From Oscillatoria nigro-viridis PCC 7112 (GTDB lineage Bacteria; Cyanobacteriota; Cyanobacteriia; Cyanobacteriales; Microcoleaceae), in the NCBI RefSeq assembly GCF_000317475.1, contig NC_019729.1, positions 4,540,501-4,604,500 of the forward strand: a stretch of 64,000 bases of DNA. The letters are read 5' to 3'. A program made the translations under genes and the position numbers. Within the stretch, counting starts at the first letter, position 1. Each line of letters opens with the position of its first letter. This document shows positions 33,869 to 43,408 of this stretch, piece after piece. Below the pieces are notes generated by a model. It was not told the DNA's origin, searched no databases, and saw only the letters and a list, made by a program, of their open reading frames with translations.

Positions 33869-36484
33869 ATGCAACCGAATAATCCGAACCAATTTACTGA
33901 AAAAGCTTGGGAAGCCCTCGCCCGCACCCCCGAAATCGTCAAAGCAGGTCAGCAGCAGCAGCTAGAAAGCGAACATTTGATGAAAGCTTTGCTGGAACAA
34001 GAATCTGGACTTGCTAGCAGCTTATTTAACAAAGCAGGCGTGTCTGTACCAAAATTGCGCGATCGCACTGATGAGTTTATCAGTCGCCAGCCGAAAATTA
34101 CTGGAAGCGGCGGCAACGTTTATCTCGGTCGTTCTCTCGACACCCTGCTAGACCGCGCCGAAACTTATCGCAAAGACTACGGCGATGAATTTATTTCGAT
34201 CGAGCATTTGATACTAGGTTACGTTAAGGACGATCGTTTTGGCAAAAATCTACTACAAGAATTTAAACTAGATGAAGCCAAGCTCAAAGATATCATTACC
34301 CAAGTCCGGGGGAAGAACAAAGTGACCGATCAAAATCCAGAAGGCAAATACGAAGCGCTGGAAAAATACGGCCGAGATTTGACAGAAGCCGCGCGTCAAG
34401 GCAAACTCGATCCGGTAATCGGACGGGATGACGAAATCCGCCGCACGATTCAAATTTTGAGCCGCCGCACCAAAAACAACCCCGTACTGATTGGGGAACC
34501 GGGAGTAGGAAAAACTGCGATCGCCGAAGGACTCGCCCAGCGAATTATCACCGGAGATGTGCCGCAATCTCTCAAAGACCGACAATTAATTAGCTTAGAT
34601 ATGGGCGCGTTAATTGCCGGTGCAAAATTCCGGGGAGAATTTGAAGAACGCTTGAAAGCAGTGCTCAAAGAAGTTACCGACAGCAACGGCAAAGTCATCT
34701 TATTTATCGATGAAATTCACACCGTTGTCGGTGCCGGTGCCACTCAAGGCTCGATGGATGCCGGCAACTTGCTCAAACCCATGTTAGCGAGGGGAGAATT
34801 GCGCTGTATCGGCGCTACAACTCTCGACGAATACCGCAAGTACCTCGAAAAAGATGCGGCACTAGAACGCCGTTTTCAACAAGTTTATGTTGACCAACCG
34901 ACAGTTGAAGATACTGTCTCGATTTTGCGGGGCTTGAAAGAACGGTACGAAGTTCACCACGGGGTAAAAATTTCCGACAGCGCCCTAGTGGCGGCGGCTA
35001 CTTTGTCTACTCGATATATTAGCGATCGCTTCCTTCCAGACAAAGCCATTGACTTAGTGGACGAAGCAGCGGCTAAACTCAAAATGGAGATTACCTCCAA
35101 GCCGGAAGAACTAGACGAAATCGACCGCAGGATTTTGCAGCTAGAAATGGAAAGACTGTCGCTGCAAAAAGAAAGTAACGTTGCTTCGATCGAACGTTTG
35201 GAAAGACTGGAAAAAGACTTAGCCAATCTTAAGGAACAGCAAAGCGCTTTGAATGCTCAGTGGCAATCGGAAAAAGGTGTCATCGGCAGCATTCAAAAGA
35301 TTAAAGAACAGATTGATAAGGTCAATATTGAAATTCAACAAGCTGAATTAAAATATGACCTGAACCGCGCTGCTGAGTTGAAATATAGCAAGTTAACCGA
35401 ATTGCAAAAACAACTGCAACAAGCTGAATCTCAACTGTCAGCAACTCAAACCACAGGTAAAACTTTGCTGCGGGAAGAAGTTACAGAAGGTGACATTGCC
35501 GAGATTATTTCCAAGTGGACGGGAATTCCGATCAGCAAGTTGGTTGAATCGGAAATGCAGAAACTTCTGCACTTGGAAGATGAACTGCACAAGCGGGTAA
35601 TTGGACAGGATGAAGCGGTGACGGCGGTTGCAGATGCAATTCAGCGATCGCGCGCGGGTTTAGCCGATCCAAATCGTCCGGTGGCGAGTTTTATCTTCCT
35701 CGGCCCCACGGGTGTTGGTAAAACTGAGTTGGCGAAAGCATTAGCGGCTTATCTGTTCGACACCGAAGAAGCGATCGTCCGAATTGATATGTCGGAATAC
35801 ATGGAGAAACACGCGGTTTCGCGGTTAATTGGTGCGCCTCCGGGATACGTCGGCTACGATGAAGGCGGACAATTAACTGAGGCCGTGCGCCGCCGTCCTT
35901 ACTCAGTGATTCTATTTGATGAAATCGAGAAAGCGCACCCGGATGTATTCAATATCATGCTGCAAATTTTGGATGACGGCCGCGTTACCGATGCTCAAGG
36001 TCACACAGTAGACTTTAAGAATTCTGTGATTATTATGACATCGAATGTCGGCTCTCAATACATCTTAGATGTGGCGGGAGATAACGAACTAATGCGGAGT
36101 CGGGTGATGGAAGCGATGCGGGGAACTTTCCGCCCGGAATTCCTGAACCGGATTGATGAAATGATTATCTTCCACGGTTTGAGTAAGACGGAACTGCGGC
36201 AGATTGTGCTGTTGCAAGTTAAGCGCTTGGAAAAACGGTTAGCCGATCGCAAAATGTCTCTGAAATTGTCGGAATCTGCGATCGACTTTTTAGCAGAAAT
36301 TGGTTACGATCCGGTTTACGGTGCGCGGCCTTTGAAGCGGGGAATTCAACGCGAGTTGGAAACGCAAATGGCGAAGGGTATTTTGCGGGGAGATTTTGCT
36401 GACGGCGATACCATTTTTGTGGATATCGAGAATGAAAGGTTGGCGTTTAAGCGGCTGCCGGCGGGGTTGGTGACTGCGAAATAG
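33869..36484 (+). CDS. clpB: ATP-dependent disaggregase ClpB
   Basis: 871 residues, the usual ClpB length. N-terminal Clp-N repeats (1-150, [16 protein letters not shown]), NBD1 with Walker A GEPGVGKT near 208 and arginine-finger region, the coiled-coil M-domain (about 410-530) that marks ClpB rather than ClpC, and NBD2 with GPTGVGKT near 611 and Walker [15 protein letters not shown]. Rescues aggregated proteins with DnaK. No ClpP-binding loop is expected. A strong rho-independent terminator follows 10 bp after the stop. Confidence 0.97.
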   Translation: MQPNNPNQFTEKAWEALARTPEIVKAGQQQQLESEHLMKALLEQESGLASSLFNKAGVSVPKLRDRTDEFISRQPKITGSGGNVYLGRSLDTLLDRAETYRKDYGDEFISIEHLILGYVKDDRFGKNLLQEFKLDEAKLKDIITQVRGKNKVTDQNPEGKYEALEKYGRDLTEAARQGKLDPVIGRDDEIRRTIQILSRRTKNNPVLIGEPGVGKTAIAEGLAQRIITGDVPQSLKDRQLISLDMGALIAGAKFRGEFEERLKAVLKEVTDSNGKVILFIDEIHTVVGAGATQGSMDAGNLLKPMLARGELRCIGATTLDEYRKYLEKDAALERRFQQVYVDQPTVEDTVSILRGLKERYEVHHGVKISDSALVAAATLSTRYISDRFLPDKAIDLVDEAAAKLKMEITSKPEELDEIDRRILQLEMERLSLQKESNVASIERLERLEKDLANLKEQQSALNAQWQSEKGVIGSIQKIKEQIDKVNIEIQQAELKYDLNRAAELKYSKLTELQKQLQQAESQLSATQTTGKTLLREEVTEGDIAEIISKWTGIPISKLVESEMQKLLHLEDELHKRVIGQDEAVTAVADAIQRSRAGLADPNRPVASFIFLGPTGVGKTELAKALAAYLFDTEEAIVRIDMSEYMEKHAVSRLIGAPPGYVGYDEGGQLTEAVRRRPYSVILFDEIEKAHPDVFNIMLQILDDGRVTDAQGHTVDFKNSVIIMTSNVGSQYILDVAGDNELMRSRVMEAMRGTFRPEFLNRIDEMIIFHGLSKTELRQIVLLQVKRLEKRLADRKMSLKLSESAIDFLAEIGYDPVYGARPLKRGIQRELETQMAKGILRGDFADGDTIFVDIENERLAFKRLPAGLVTAK

Positions 36485-36493
36485 TTTGAGTAG

Positions 36494-36521
36494 GGTGGGC
36501 TGCGGCCCACCTTATTTTTTT
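36494..36521 (+). terminator. Rho-independent terminator of clpB
   Basis: GGTGGGC (36494-36500), loop TGCG, GCCCACC (36505-36511), then TTATTTTTTT. The classical stem plus T-run. Confidence 0.85.
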
Positions 36522-36601
36522 GACGCGGTGGTTATTTTTTTTACCGCAGATGTAGGCGGATGGACGCGGATGGACGCGGATGGGATTGCGGGCGATCGTT
36601 C

Positions 36602-36778
36602 TTAAGAGCGATCGCTTTCTGATTTATCTTTTTTCTGCTCTTGGCGCTCTCTAACAGATTTAGTCAGCAGGTACGTTGCCAAACTGCTAACGGATCTGCT
36701 GTCTTCTTCTGCCCATTCTTCGAGAGCTTTTTGAATCTCTTCTGGCAAGTATGCGGTAACTCGTCCCCGTGAAGCCAT
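36602..36778 (-). CDS. Ribbon-helix-helix protein, paralogue 2
   Basis: 58 residues from ATG 36778 (MASRGRVTAYLPEEIQKALE). RHH/CopG pattern: beta strand RVTAYL, then two helices with EEWAEEDSRSVSSLATYLL. Likely a dimeric DNA-binding repressor or antitoxin without an obvious toxin. Same length as the upstream gene at 36832-37008 and identical in its last residues (RERQEQKKDKSESDR). Confidence 0.7.
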   Translation of the reverse strand: MASRGRVTAYLPEEIQKALEEWAEEDSRSVSSLATYLLTKSVRERQEQKKDKSESDRS

Positions 36779-36831
36779 TTGTTGCATTGCAAAACATTTC
36801 AGCACAGTCCATCTTACGCCGTGGTCATCGC

Positions 36832-37008
36832 TTAAGGGCGATCGCTTTCTGATTTATCTTTTTTCTGCTCTTGGCGTTCTCTGACTGCCTTAGCTGCCAC
36901 ATGGGAAAGCAGGTTTGCGAGCGTTCTATCTTCCTCTTCGGCCCATTCGGACAAGGCTTGATGAACGTCTTCTGGCAGTGTAACTGTGACTCGCATACGT
37001 GAAGGCAT
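36832..37008 (-). CDS. Ribbon-helix-helix protein, paralogue 1
   Basis: 58 residues from ATG 37008 (MPSRMRVTVTLPEDVHQALS). RHH fold as in its neighbour. The 3' 50 bp of both genes are almost identical at DNA level (36602-36653 and 36832-36883), which points to a tandem duplication with divergence of the DNA-contact strand, so the two may recognise different sites. Confidence 0.7.
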   Translation of the reverse strand: MPSRMRVTVTLPEDVHQALSEWAEEEDRTLANLLSHVAAKAVRERQEQKKDKSESDRP

Positions 37009-37213
37009 TGGCCGGCATGGTTTTACTTCAATTGTCTTCAATCTTACACTCCAACACCCTTTGATAGCTTTTTGCGTCATTTGATGTCATTGACATCAAA
37101 TTATGCTATTAGTGTATATAAGGCTCAGGCCTTAAACAGTCAAAAGCCAGCCCCTTACTGTCCAAGGTTCCGGGCTGGCTCTGGCTCCAAAAATATCAAT
37201 GGAGACGAGTTCT

Positions 37214-37447
37214 ATGTTGACATACAAAGACCGCTTGTACTGTTGGGCGATCGCCCGTTTGTTACCCTCTGAGCAATGGATGATTGTCGCCCGCTTCCGC
37301 AGTTGTTCTGACGCAGACGGGCATTTTCAGTTTTTGCGACAAACTATACCTCACTTCAAGTTTGAGGTTGTGTTCGATCGCAGTGGGGACAGTCACCGTT
37401 TATCCGCGACCTGCCGCCCTTCCAATTATGTCAGCAGCGCGTTATAA
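37214..37447 (+). CDS. Small conserved hypothetical protein
   Basis: 77 residues from ATG 37214 (MLTYKDRLYCWAIARLLPSE). Compact pattern QWMIVARFRSCSDADGHFQF, then LRQ and FEVVFD, with aromatic and Arg-rich strands. It resembles small proteins found across filamentous cyanobacteria; function unknown. Followed by a copy of the dispersed GGGAATCG repeat at 37488-37517. Confidence 0.55.
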   Translation: MLTYKDRLYCWAIARLLPSEQWMIVARFRSCSDADGHFQFLRQTIPHFKFEVVFDRSGDSHRLSATCRPSNYVSSAL

Positions 37448-37487
37448 ATGGTAATTTTCGGGGCGGTTTCAGTTAACTAAACATTTG

Positions 37488-37517
37488 CGATTCCCTACGG
37501 GATAGCTTCGCACGCGC
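37488..37517. repeat. Dispersed repeat, copy 2 (inverted)
   Basis: CGATTCCCTACGGGATAGCT and onward is the reverse complement of the elements at 19025-19055 and 58269-58302. Confidence 0.75.
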
Positions 37518-37675
37518 GTACTTTTTTTGATAAGTGCGTGAAGCCGTACCATCTTAGCCAAATCAGAATTTACACTGGAGTGGCCTCAAAACTAAAATTC
37601 TCCGCACAGGACTTTATCAACCTTGGGCTGTGGTAAAATTATTATATCCACACCACTTTCTCGTTACTTAAAAAT

Positions 37676-38209
37676 ATGCGATCGCAACTAGAACAAATTA
37701 CGCTTCAAGACAGAAATGCTGCTGAAATGGAAATTCGCGATAATCGGCAGCAAATTAATTACGACACCAAACAGTATCCCGTCGAAATACTCGTTCAAAA
37801 ATATATGGAAGGAATTGACGATGATACTAATAAGTTGTTTATTCCTGACTACCAACGTGAAATGACTTGGGATGAAGCAAGGCAATCAAAGTTTATCGAA
37901 TCTGTAATTTTGGGGCTACCAATACCTTATCTATTCGTTGCCGATCTCGGTGATGATGAAAATGATGAATCACGTTTAGAGATCGTAGACGGTGCAGAAC
38001 GCATTCGTACTCTAACCAGATTTGTCAACAACGAATTAACCTTAAGTGGACTGAAAAAATTAGAGCATTTGAATGGATTTAAGTTTAGTGATTTACTCAT
38101 GCCTCGTCAGAGGCATTTCAATCGAACTACACTTCGGGTAATCCAACTAAGCAAAACTGCAAATGAGGAATTCCGAAGAGATTTATTTGAGCGGCTACAA
38201 TCATTTTAA
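37676..38209 (+). pseudogene. DUF262 (GmrSD-like) N-terminal fragment
   Basis: 177 residues. The DUF262 core is clear: KLFIPDYQREMTWDEARQSK, then FIESVILGLPIPYLFVAD and LEIVDGAERIRTLTRF with the D-G-x-x-R motif used for nucleotide or DNA-backbone chemistry. The frame stops at RRDLFERLQSF, exactly where the family normally continues (DLFERINTG-like motif and a further helical part). No continuation is found in other frames before 38322. So the gene has lost its 3' part. It forms a unit with the broken HEPN gene that follows. Confidence 0.65.
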
Positions 38210-38321
38210 TAGCAAAGTAAATACATTTGAAATAGAGCCAAAAATCTCTGGGTATTAGTGTGAGAAATCAAAAAATTGTTGTGTGTATTGAATATGTCTG
38301 CGATCGACGGCTAGGATAATC

Positions 38322-39014
38322 ATGGAAACTGTACTCTTCGACTTTAATACACGCGCTAAAGATGTGGATGATTACTTCATTTTTCTGGAGAGCTTGGAAA
38401 AACAGACAACGAAGTTAGCTGTATTCGATCCTGCTGGCACATACAAAATACAAAGTCTCGATCCTGAGTTAGCAAAAACTCTGAGAGCCAATGGTTTTTT
38501 GTTACTGTATAACTTAGTTTAACCCACTATGCGAAATGCGATTGAAGCCATATTCCAGGAGTTCAAAAATAAAGGAATCTCCTTTGACCGACTAAAACCC
38601 AAAATCAAAGTGATTGTCCTCCAAAATCTGAAAAACCGTTCTCCTCAGAAAATTCATTTAACAATCAATCAAATCTCTACAGATATCATCACAGCTACAT
38701 TTGAACGCGAAGAACTATTTTCAGGGAATGTGGATGCTAGGTTGATTAAAGAAATAGCAGAAAAATACGGTTTTTCATATCAAACAGACTTTGCTAAGAC
38801 AAAGAACGGGCAAAACCTTGTAGTTATTAAACGCAACAGGAACGACTTAGCCCACGGAGTTAAGTCTTTTGAGGAAGTGGGGCGAGATCAGACTATTGAT
38901 GAACTTTTAGAGATTAAGAAGGAAGTCATAGAGTACCTACGTCAAATACTGCACAATATTAAAATTTATCTTGACAATCAAGAGTATTTGGACATAACTA
39001 CAGGTACTCCTTAA
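38322..39014 (+). pseudogene. MAE_28990/MAE_18760-type HEPN nuclease with premature stop
   Basis: Two open stretches (38322-38522 and 38529-39014) lie in the same frame, separated by one TAA codon at 38520-38522. Reading through it gives one 231-codon protein: GFLLLYNLV-stop-PTMRNAIEAIF. A GAA-to-TAA change (E in LVEPTMRNA) would explain it. The second part holds the HEPN RX4H motif RNDLAH (R173/H178), then KSFEEVGRDQTIDELL, typical of this family, which often sits behind a DUF262 gene. An internal ATG at 38529 could still yield the HEPN-containing part. Confidence 0.7.
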
Positions 39015-39023
39015 TTTTAGCCT

Positions 39024-39093
39024 AAGAAACCGGGTTTCTCGGATGATTTAGGTTGGGTGGCGAGATATCTCGGAAGAAACCCGGTTTCTGGGA
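39024..39093. repeat. Inverted repeat AGAAACCGGGTTTCT / AGAAACCCGGTTTCT
   Basis: Both arms lie around an imperfect loop of about 35 bp. The motif is a dispersed palindrome seen also at 19150, 46040, 50839 and, as AGAAACAGGGTTTTT, inside a ParB-like gene at 52842. Confidence 0.7.
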
Positions 39094-39105
39094 ATCATGT
39101 GAAGG

Positions 39106-39768
39106 CTACTTCCGCACCATAACAGAGCGAATCACAGCATTCGGCTGATATTTATTAGTCTGATAAAATCCCCCTTGACCGGCCCCGTAAACCCCCGCAA
39201 ACTGCTTCCCATCAGCCTTGGGAACAAACATAATTTTTCTAGTGGGTTGCTTGGCAAATACAACCCCTTCTCTCATTTCATTATCCACGTTATAAGATAA
39301 AGTAGCTTTGCCGTAAATGGCCTCGGCTTTTTTGAGAGTCATTCCCGGCCCGACGCCCTGAACTGTTTTATAATTAGAATTGTCAGTCATCAAAAGTTCA
39401 ATGACATCCGTATCTTTCAGCTTTGTACCCGCAGCGTAAATAATCCGATATTGCACTTTTCGCGACTGGCTGACAGCCACAGCATCAAAGTCTACCATAA
39501 AAGGAGACTCTACTTTAAACTGCGCCGTGGAACCCAGAGCCTTTTTCAATTGTCCGAAAGTCATCCCCACCTTCGCCGCTCCAATTGTGCGATCGGAAAT
39601 TGTTAAACTTGCAGAAGGTGTTTTTTGAGCAACATTTGCCGCTTCTCCCAACTTATTTGTAGCCCCAGGCGCAACAGCGGAACCGGGATCTGAAATTAAG
39701 GTGAGGTAACTGCCGATCGCCAGCAAAACAGCTATCATTGATCCAGACAAAATTTTAAGATTCAACAT
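39106..39768 (-). CDS. Exported hypothetical protein
   Basis: 220 residues. The N-terminal hydrophobic segment (about 8-26) is a signal or anchor. The folded part (about 55-220) starts IGAAKVGMTFGQLKKALGST and contains a second similar motif GVGPGMTLKKAEAIYGKATL, so it may be two SmpA/OmlA-like or DUF-type repeats. AGGAG about 9 nt before the ATG supports the start. Function unknown; an envelope role is likely. Confidence 0.65.
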   Translation of the reverse strand: MLNLKILSGSMIAVLLAIGSYLTLISDPGSAVAPGATNKLGEAANVAQKTPSASLTISDRTIGAAKVGMTFGQLKKALGSTAQFKVESPFMVDFDAVAVSQSRKVQYRIIYAAGTKLKDTDVIELLMTDNSNYKTVQGVGPGMTLKKAEAIYGKATLSYNVDNEMREGVVFAKQPTRKIMFVPKADGKQFAGVYGAGQGGFYQTNKYQPNAVIRSVMVRK

Positions 39769-39790
39769 GACTAATTCTCCTAGATTTCAA

Positions 39791-39955
39791 ATGCGACTAT
39801 CTACCCGCATCTTTTTGACTATCCTGGGCCTCACCCTCCTAGTTTGGATTCTTAGAGGCGTTGGGATCTTGACCTTCATTCCCGGTGGTGTCATTTGGAT
39901 ACTGATTTTGCTGTCTTTTGTTGCGGGTATCCTCAGCACTTTACTCCGTCGGTAA
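39791..39955 (+). CDS. Small two-helix membrane protein
   Basis: 54 residues from ATG 39791 (MRLSTRIFLTILGLTLLVWI). Two hydrophobic helices separated by GGV turns. An in-frame ATG at 39767 overlaps the divergent gene's start codon and is less likely. Small membrane proteins of this type are common in cyanobacteria; no function known. Confidence 0.55.
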   Translation: MRLSTRIFLTILGLTLLVWILRGVGILTFIPGGVIWILILLSFVAGILSTLLRR

Positions 39956-39999
39956 GCCAGCATCCGGCAAATAACAAATAAGAATTAACAAATAACAAA

Positions 40000-41025
40000 T
40001 CATTTTAATTTGGATTGTTTCATTGCCTTTCCAACTGTCACATTTAACTGAGCTCCTATCAGCATCACCAAAGAAGAAAAATCGAGCCACAGCAGCAACA
40101 CAATAAAAGTTCCGATCGTGCCGTAAGTCCAACTGAAATTGCCCCAATGCCAAACATAAAACCGAAATAAAGCTGAAAGCAACGCCCACAAAATAGCAGC
40201 AAAAACGGCTCCAGACAAAATAGGAATATCTGGTTGACGGCGGCTCGGCCCGTAGCGGTAAATAAAGGCAAAGGCAAGTGATACAATTCCCAAAGAAATC
40301 GGCCACCGCCACAGCCGCCAAGCACCTAAGAGTTGCGACTCCAAAGGGCAATTGTCGGCGAGCAGCAAGCAATTTTCAACATCTTTTAAATCGCAATTGG
40401 CGACGGACTCCAGCAGGCAACTATGGCGGGCAATAGCTTGCACAATTAAGTCGCTGACAAATACTACTCCCGATGCTAGAATTAATAGTATAATTGTGCC
40501 GATACTCAGCGCCAGAGAAATGAGTTTTGCTTTCCAAAATGGTCGAGTTCGAGCGCTGGGGATTTCATGGATGCGATCGAGTGCAGCCATCGTCGCGCTC
40601 ATTACTCCAGAAAATACCCAAATCGCCCCAAGAAAGCTCACCGAAAACAGCCCTTTACTGCGAGTTAACAGAATTTCTTTGATTAAGCCACCAATCAAAT
40701 TCCGAACGTTATCGGGTATAACTTCGCCCAAAAGACGGGCGATTTGATAAAGTGTTGACTGCAAAGGTTCAAACAGAGCGATCGCAGATAAGATAGCCAA
40801 CAGCCCCGGAAACAGCGCCAGCATAGAATTGTAGGCCATTTCCGCAGACAGCCCCGGCAAGCGCTGTTCTCCTGCCTTCGCGCCGACTTCCTTGAGCGTT
40901 CCCCAAGTCAAACACCGACAAAACAGCCAAAAACCCCCAAATTTCCGTTTGAGAGCTCGAAGCAGCCTCAAAAATGCCTTAAACAAAGCTAAAATCAGGT
41001 AGCGCAACCAGTAAAAAATGTTCAT
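40000..41025 (-). CDS. YihY/virulence factor BrkB family membrane protein
   Basis: 341 residues from ATG 41025 (MNIFYWLRYLILALFKAF). Six membrane segments with family motifs LSAEMAYNSMLALFPGLLAI, WVFSGVMSATMAALDRIH, and YGTIGTFIVLLLWLDFSSLV. A cysteine-containing loop of about 40 residues (about 205-245) is an insertion. Role unresolved; formerly misnamed RNase BN. Inner membrane expected. Confidence 0.9.
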   Translation of the reverse strand: MNIFYWLRYLILALFKAFLRLLRALKRKFGGFWLFCRCLTWGTLKEVGAKAGEQRLPGLSAEMAYNSMLALFPGLLAILSAIALFEPLQSTLYQIARLLGEVIPDNVRNLIGGLIKEILLTRSKGLFSVSFLGAIWVFSGVMSATMAALDRIHEIPSARTRPFWKAKLISLALSIGTIILLILASGVVFVSDLIVQAIARHSCLLESVANCDLKDVENCLLLADNCPLESQLLGAWRLWRWPISLGIVSLAFAFIYRYGPSRRQPDIPILSGAVFAAILWALLSALFRFYVWHWGNFSWTYGTIGTFIVLLLWLDFSSLVMLIGAQLNVTVGKAMKQSKLK

Positions 41026-41092
41026 AGCGCACAGGAAACGGGGCGAAAGATGAGGTAACACAATTCATTAATTAATTAAGCCATTATCAACT

Positions 41093-41171
41093 CGCAATTG
41101 CCAATTCCCAATTCCCAATTCCCAATTCCCAATTCCCCAATCTAAAATCTAAAATCTAAAATCTAAAATCA
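41093..41171 (+). repeat. Two adjoining STRR arrays (CAATTCC and AAAATCT)
   Basis: About six CAATTCC units (41093-41138) run directly into about four AAAATCT units (41139-41171), ending 2 bp before the next ATG at 41174. The same arrangement, array then ATG, is seen at 11670 and 50999. Confidence 0.9.
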
Positions 41172-41173
41172 AT

Positions 41174-41806
41174 ATGGCTCAGGATGTCAGACAGTGGTTA
41201 GATGAAATCAAGCGGCTGCAACAGCAGTTAACAGAAGTTTCGCGCGATCGCGATGAGGCAGGTGAAAGTGCCGCTCAGTGGCGCCAACTCTACAATACCG
41301 AAGCCGAGCAGCGGCGGAATGATGCCAAATTAACTCAGCAAACCATTGCTTCTCTGGAAGCACAAATAGAGCAATTACAAAATTTTTCCCCCCTTGTACC
41401 CGAAGGCGACGATGCTGGAGTTGCCCGTCAGCAGGAAGTGGAACAACTGCAAACTGTAGGCGAACTTAAAGCTAAATTAGCAGAAGTTCTCCAAGAGCGC
41501 GATCGGGCGATCGAACAAGTTAAACAACTCACTCAAGCCCTCAAACAAGAAGAAGCCCGTCACGCCGAAACTAGCAAAAATTTAACTAGCGCCCTCGGAG
41601 ATGCCGTTGACTTGCTCACGAAAGCCCAAAATCCTGCCCCTGCAAAAACCGAGACAGTATATTCTTTAGAAATAGTACCTACTCGCACTGCAAATCCCGG
41701 CGAAACTGCTCTGGAAATCCGCCAAACTTCTGCCCCAGGCAAAAATACCGCCCAACTTCCACCTTCTAAAAATCAGTTACTCGATTTACCGCCCTTTGGG
41801 AATTAG
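41174..41806 (+). CDS. Coiled-coil protein
   Basis: 210 residues. Residues 1-60 and 75-145 are strong coiled coils (VRQWLDEIKRLQQQLTEVSR; LQTVGELKAKLAEVLQERDR), followed by a disordered Pro/Thr-rich tail. No enzymatic motif. Probably a structural or scaffold protein; unknown function. An AAAATCT array sits where a Shine-Dalgarno would be. Confidence 0.65.
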   Translation: MAQDVRQWLDEIKRLQQQLTEVSRDRDEAGESAAQWRQLYNTEAEQRRNDAKLTQQTIASLEAQIEQLQNFSPLVPEGDDAGVARQQEVEQLQTVGELKAKLAEVLQERDRAIEQVKQLTQALKQEEARHAETSKNLTSALGDAVDLLTKAQNPAPAKTETVYSLEIVPTRTANPGETALEIRQTSAPGKNTAQLPPSKNQLLDLPPFGN

Positions 41807-42221
41807 GAGCTAAAAATTCAGGAATTATCGGCATGGCAAGTCCCCTTGCAGGTGGGATTTAGTCAGCGATTCCTTGTTTTTGTTTTTCCTGCAATTAGGT
41901 GGCATTAATTCATCTGCTTCTTGATTATTCGGCATCTAGGGATGTTTTATATCGTTTCCGGTTGCATCGGAATGATTTAACCGCAGAGGGCGCTCCAGAA
42001 CGCAGAGGGAGAGAATACAGAGAGGAATAATTCCGATGCTACCGGATTTGATATTACTAATCGATGTAACTGTACTATATCTCAACCTATAATCTGCATT
42101 CAAAATTTTGAGGACGGCCACCAAATCTTCCTCGCGTCGTACCAACCTACAGTCTTTAGATAGAACTTAACCCAGCTAAATTTTAGTAATATCGACAACG
42201 ACTGATACGCGAGGAAACTTC
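41807..42221. other. Intergenic region, no gene seen
   Basis: About 415 bp before the MscS-type gene. Nothing coding recognised. The stretch just before the ATG at 42222 (GCGAGGAAACTTC) contains a plausible Shine-Dalgarno, GAGG/AGGAAA. Confidence 0.4.
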
Positions 42222-43208
42222 ATGAAGGCAGAGATATCCGCAGTCTGGGTAAAGATTCAGAGCATGATCGACGGCTTGATTATCCTGTTGCCCAATATTG
42301 TGCTGGCGTTAATTGTCTTTGCAATCTTTTTATTTTTTGGCAGGGCAATTAAGAGAACGGTCAGGCAGCTTACTCGCAACCACCACCAAGCACGAAATTT
42401 GGGGCTGGTGTTAGGACGGTTGGCGCAGGGTACGATCGTTCTAGTTGGTCTGTTTGTTGCTCTTTCGATTGTAATTCCCACATTTAAAGCTGGGGATTTG
42501 ATTCAATTGCTTGGAATTAGCGGGGTGGCGATCGGTTTTGCCTTTCGCGATATCTTGCAAAACTTCTTAGCCGGTATCCTAATTCTGTTAACTGAACCGT
42601 TCCGAATCGATGACCAAATTGTGTTTAAAAACTTTGAGGGAACGGTAGAAAATATTGAGACCCGCGCTACAACAATCCGAACCTATGATGGTCGCCGGAT
42701 TGTCATTCCCAATGCCGAATTGTTTACGAATTCGGTGACAGTGAATACTGCTTTCGATAAACGCCGCACGGAATACGATTTTAGTATTGGTTACGGCGAC
42801 GATATTGACCGCGCCAAGCAGTTAATGCTGGAAGTATTGTACAGCATAAATGAGGTGTTGAAAGATCCTGCACCGGATGCGCTGGTGGTTGAGCTAGCAG
42901 AAAGTACCGTCAATATCCGGGTTCGGTGGTGGATTGCTCCGCCGCGCCGAATTGACGATATGCGATCGCGCGACAAGGTAATTTGTGCTATTAAAAAAAA
43001 GCTTGTGGAAAACGGCATCGATTTGCCTTATCCCACGCGGCAAATTTTGTTTCACGACCAAACCGAAGAAACCGACGGCGATCGCTCCCTGCAGCGCGAA
43101 GGATGGCCCGCAGGCAAAAGTAAAGTTCCGAAACCTCGCCCTATTGGCGGATCTGTGGGAACAGTGGCTCAAGGGCGATCGCCACAAGACGACAACGGAA
43201 AATCTTAA
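42222..43208 (+). CDS. MscS-type mechanosensitive channel
   Basis: 328 residues. Membrane segments near 17-40 and 62-85, then the pore helix region (GISGVAIGFAFRDILQNFLA), followed by the MscS beta domain (FRIDDQIVFKNFEGTVENIE, then RATTIRTYDGRRIVIPNAEL) and the alpha/beta C-terminal vestibule. Protects against hypo-osmotic shock. C-terminal 45 residues are disordered. A MITE starts 4 bp after the stop. Confidence 0.92.
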   Translation: MKAEISAVWVKIQSMIDGLIILLPNIVLALIVFAIFLFFGRAIKRTVRQLTRNHHQARNLGLVLGRLAQGTIVLVGLFVALSIVIPTFKAGDLIQLLGISGVAIGFAFRDILQNFLAGILILLTEPFRIDDQIVFKNFEGTVENIETRATTIRTYDGRRIVIPNAELFTNSVTVNTAFDKRRTEYDFSIGYGDDIDRAKQLMLEVLYSINEVLKDPAPDALVVELAESTVNIRVRWWIAPPRRIDDMRSRDKVICAIKKKLVENGIDLPYPTRQILFHDQTEETDGDRSLQREGWPAGKSKVPKPRPIGGSVGTVAQGRSPQDDNGKS

Positions 43209-43211
43209 GGC

Positions 43212-43319
43212 GTTGCTGAATACAGGTATGAATTCAAGATTTCCCAATGGCTATAGGCACTCGTAGGGTGAGTTTTGTAACATCAAGCGAAAAGGTGATT
43301 CATACCGCGAATCAGCAAC
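43212..43319 (+). mobile_element. MITE with ~23-bp terminal inverted repeats, copy 1
   Basis: Starts GTTGCTGAATACAGGTATGA and ends TCATACCGCGAATCAGCAAC, which are imperfect inverted repeats. A 109-bp copy in opposite orientation lies at 46275-46383. The GGCGTTGCTGA-type end resembles IS5-family termini. GGC flanks both sides here. Confidence 0.8.
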
Positions 43320-43408
43320 GGCACAAATTGGTTGTTTGAGGCAAGCGATCTCAAAGTCTATTCAACCGCAGGCTGTGGAGCAATCCCTACAGAATTAAAA
43401 TCAAGCAA

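Noticed and set aside
38322-38522. Separate 66-residue hypothetical gene
   Set aside because: It is in the same frame as the HEPN part and joins it across one stop codon, so it is the N-terminal part of a broken gene.
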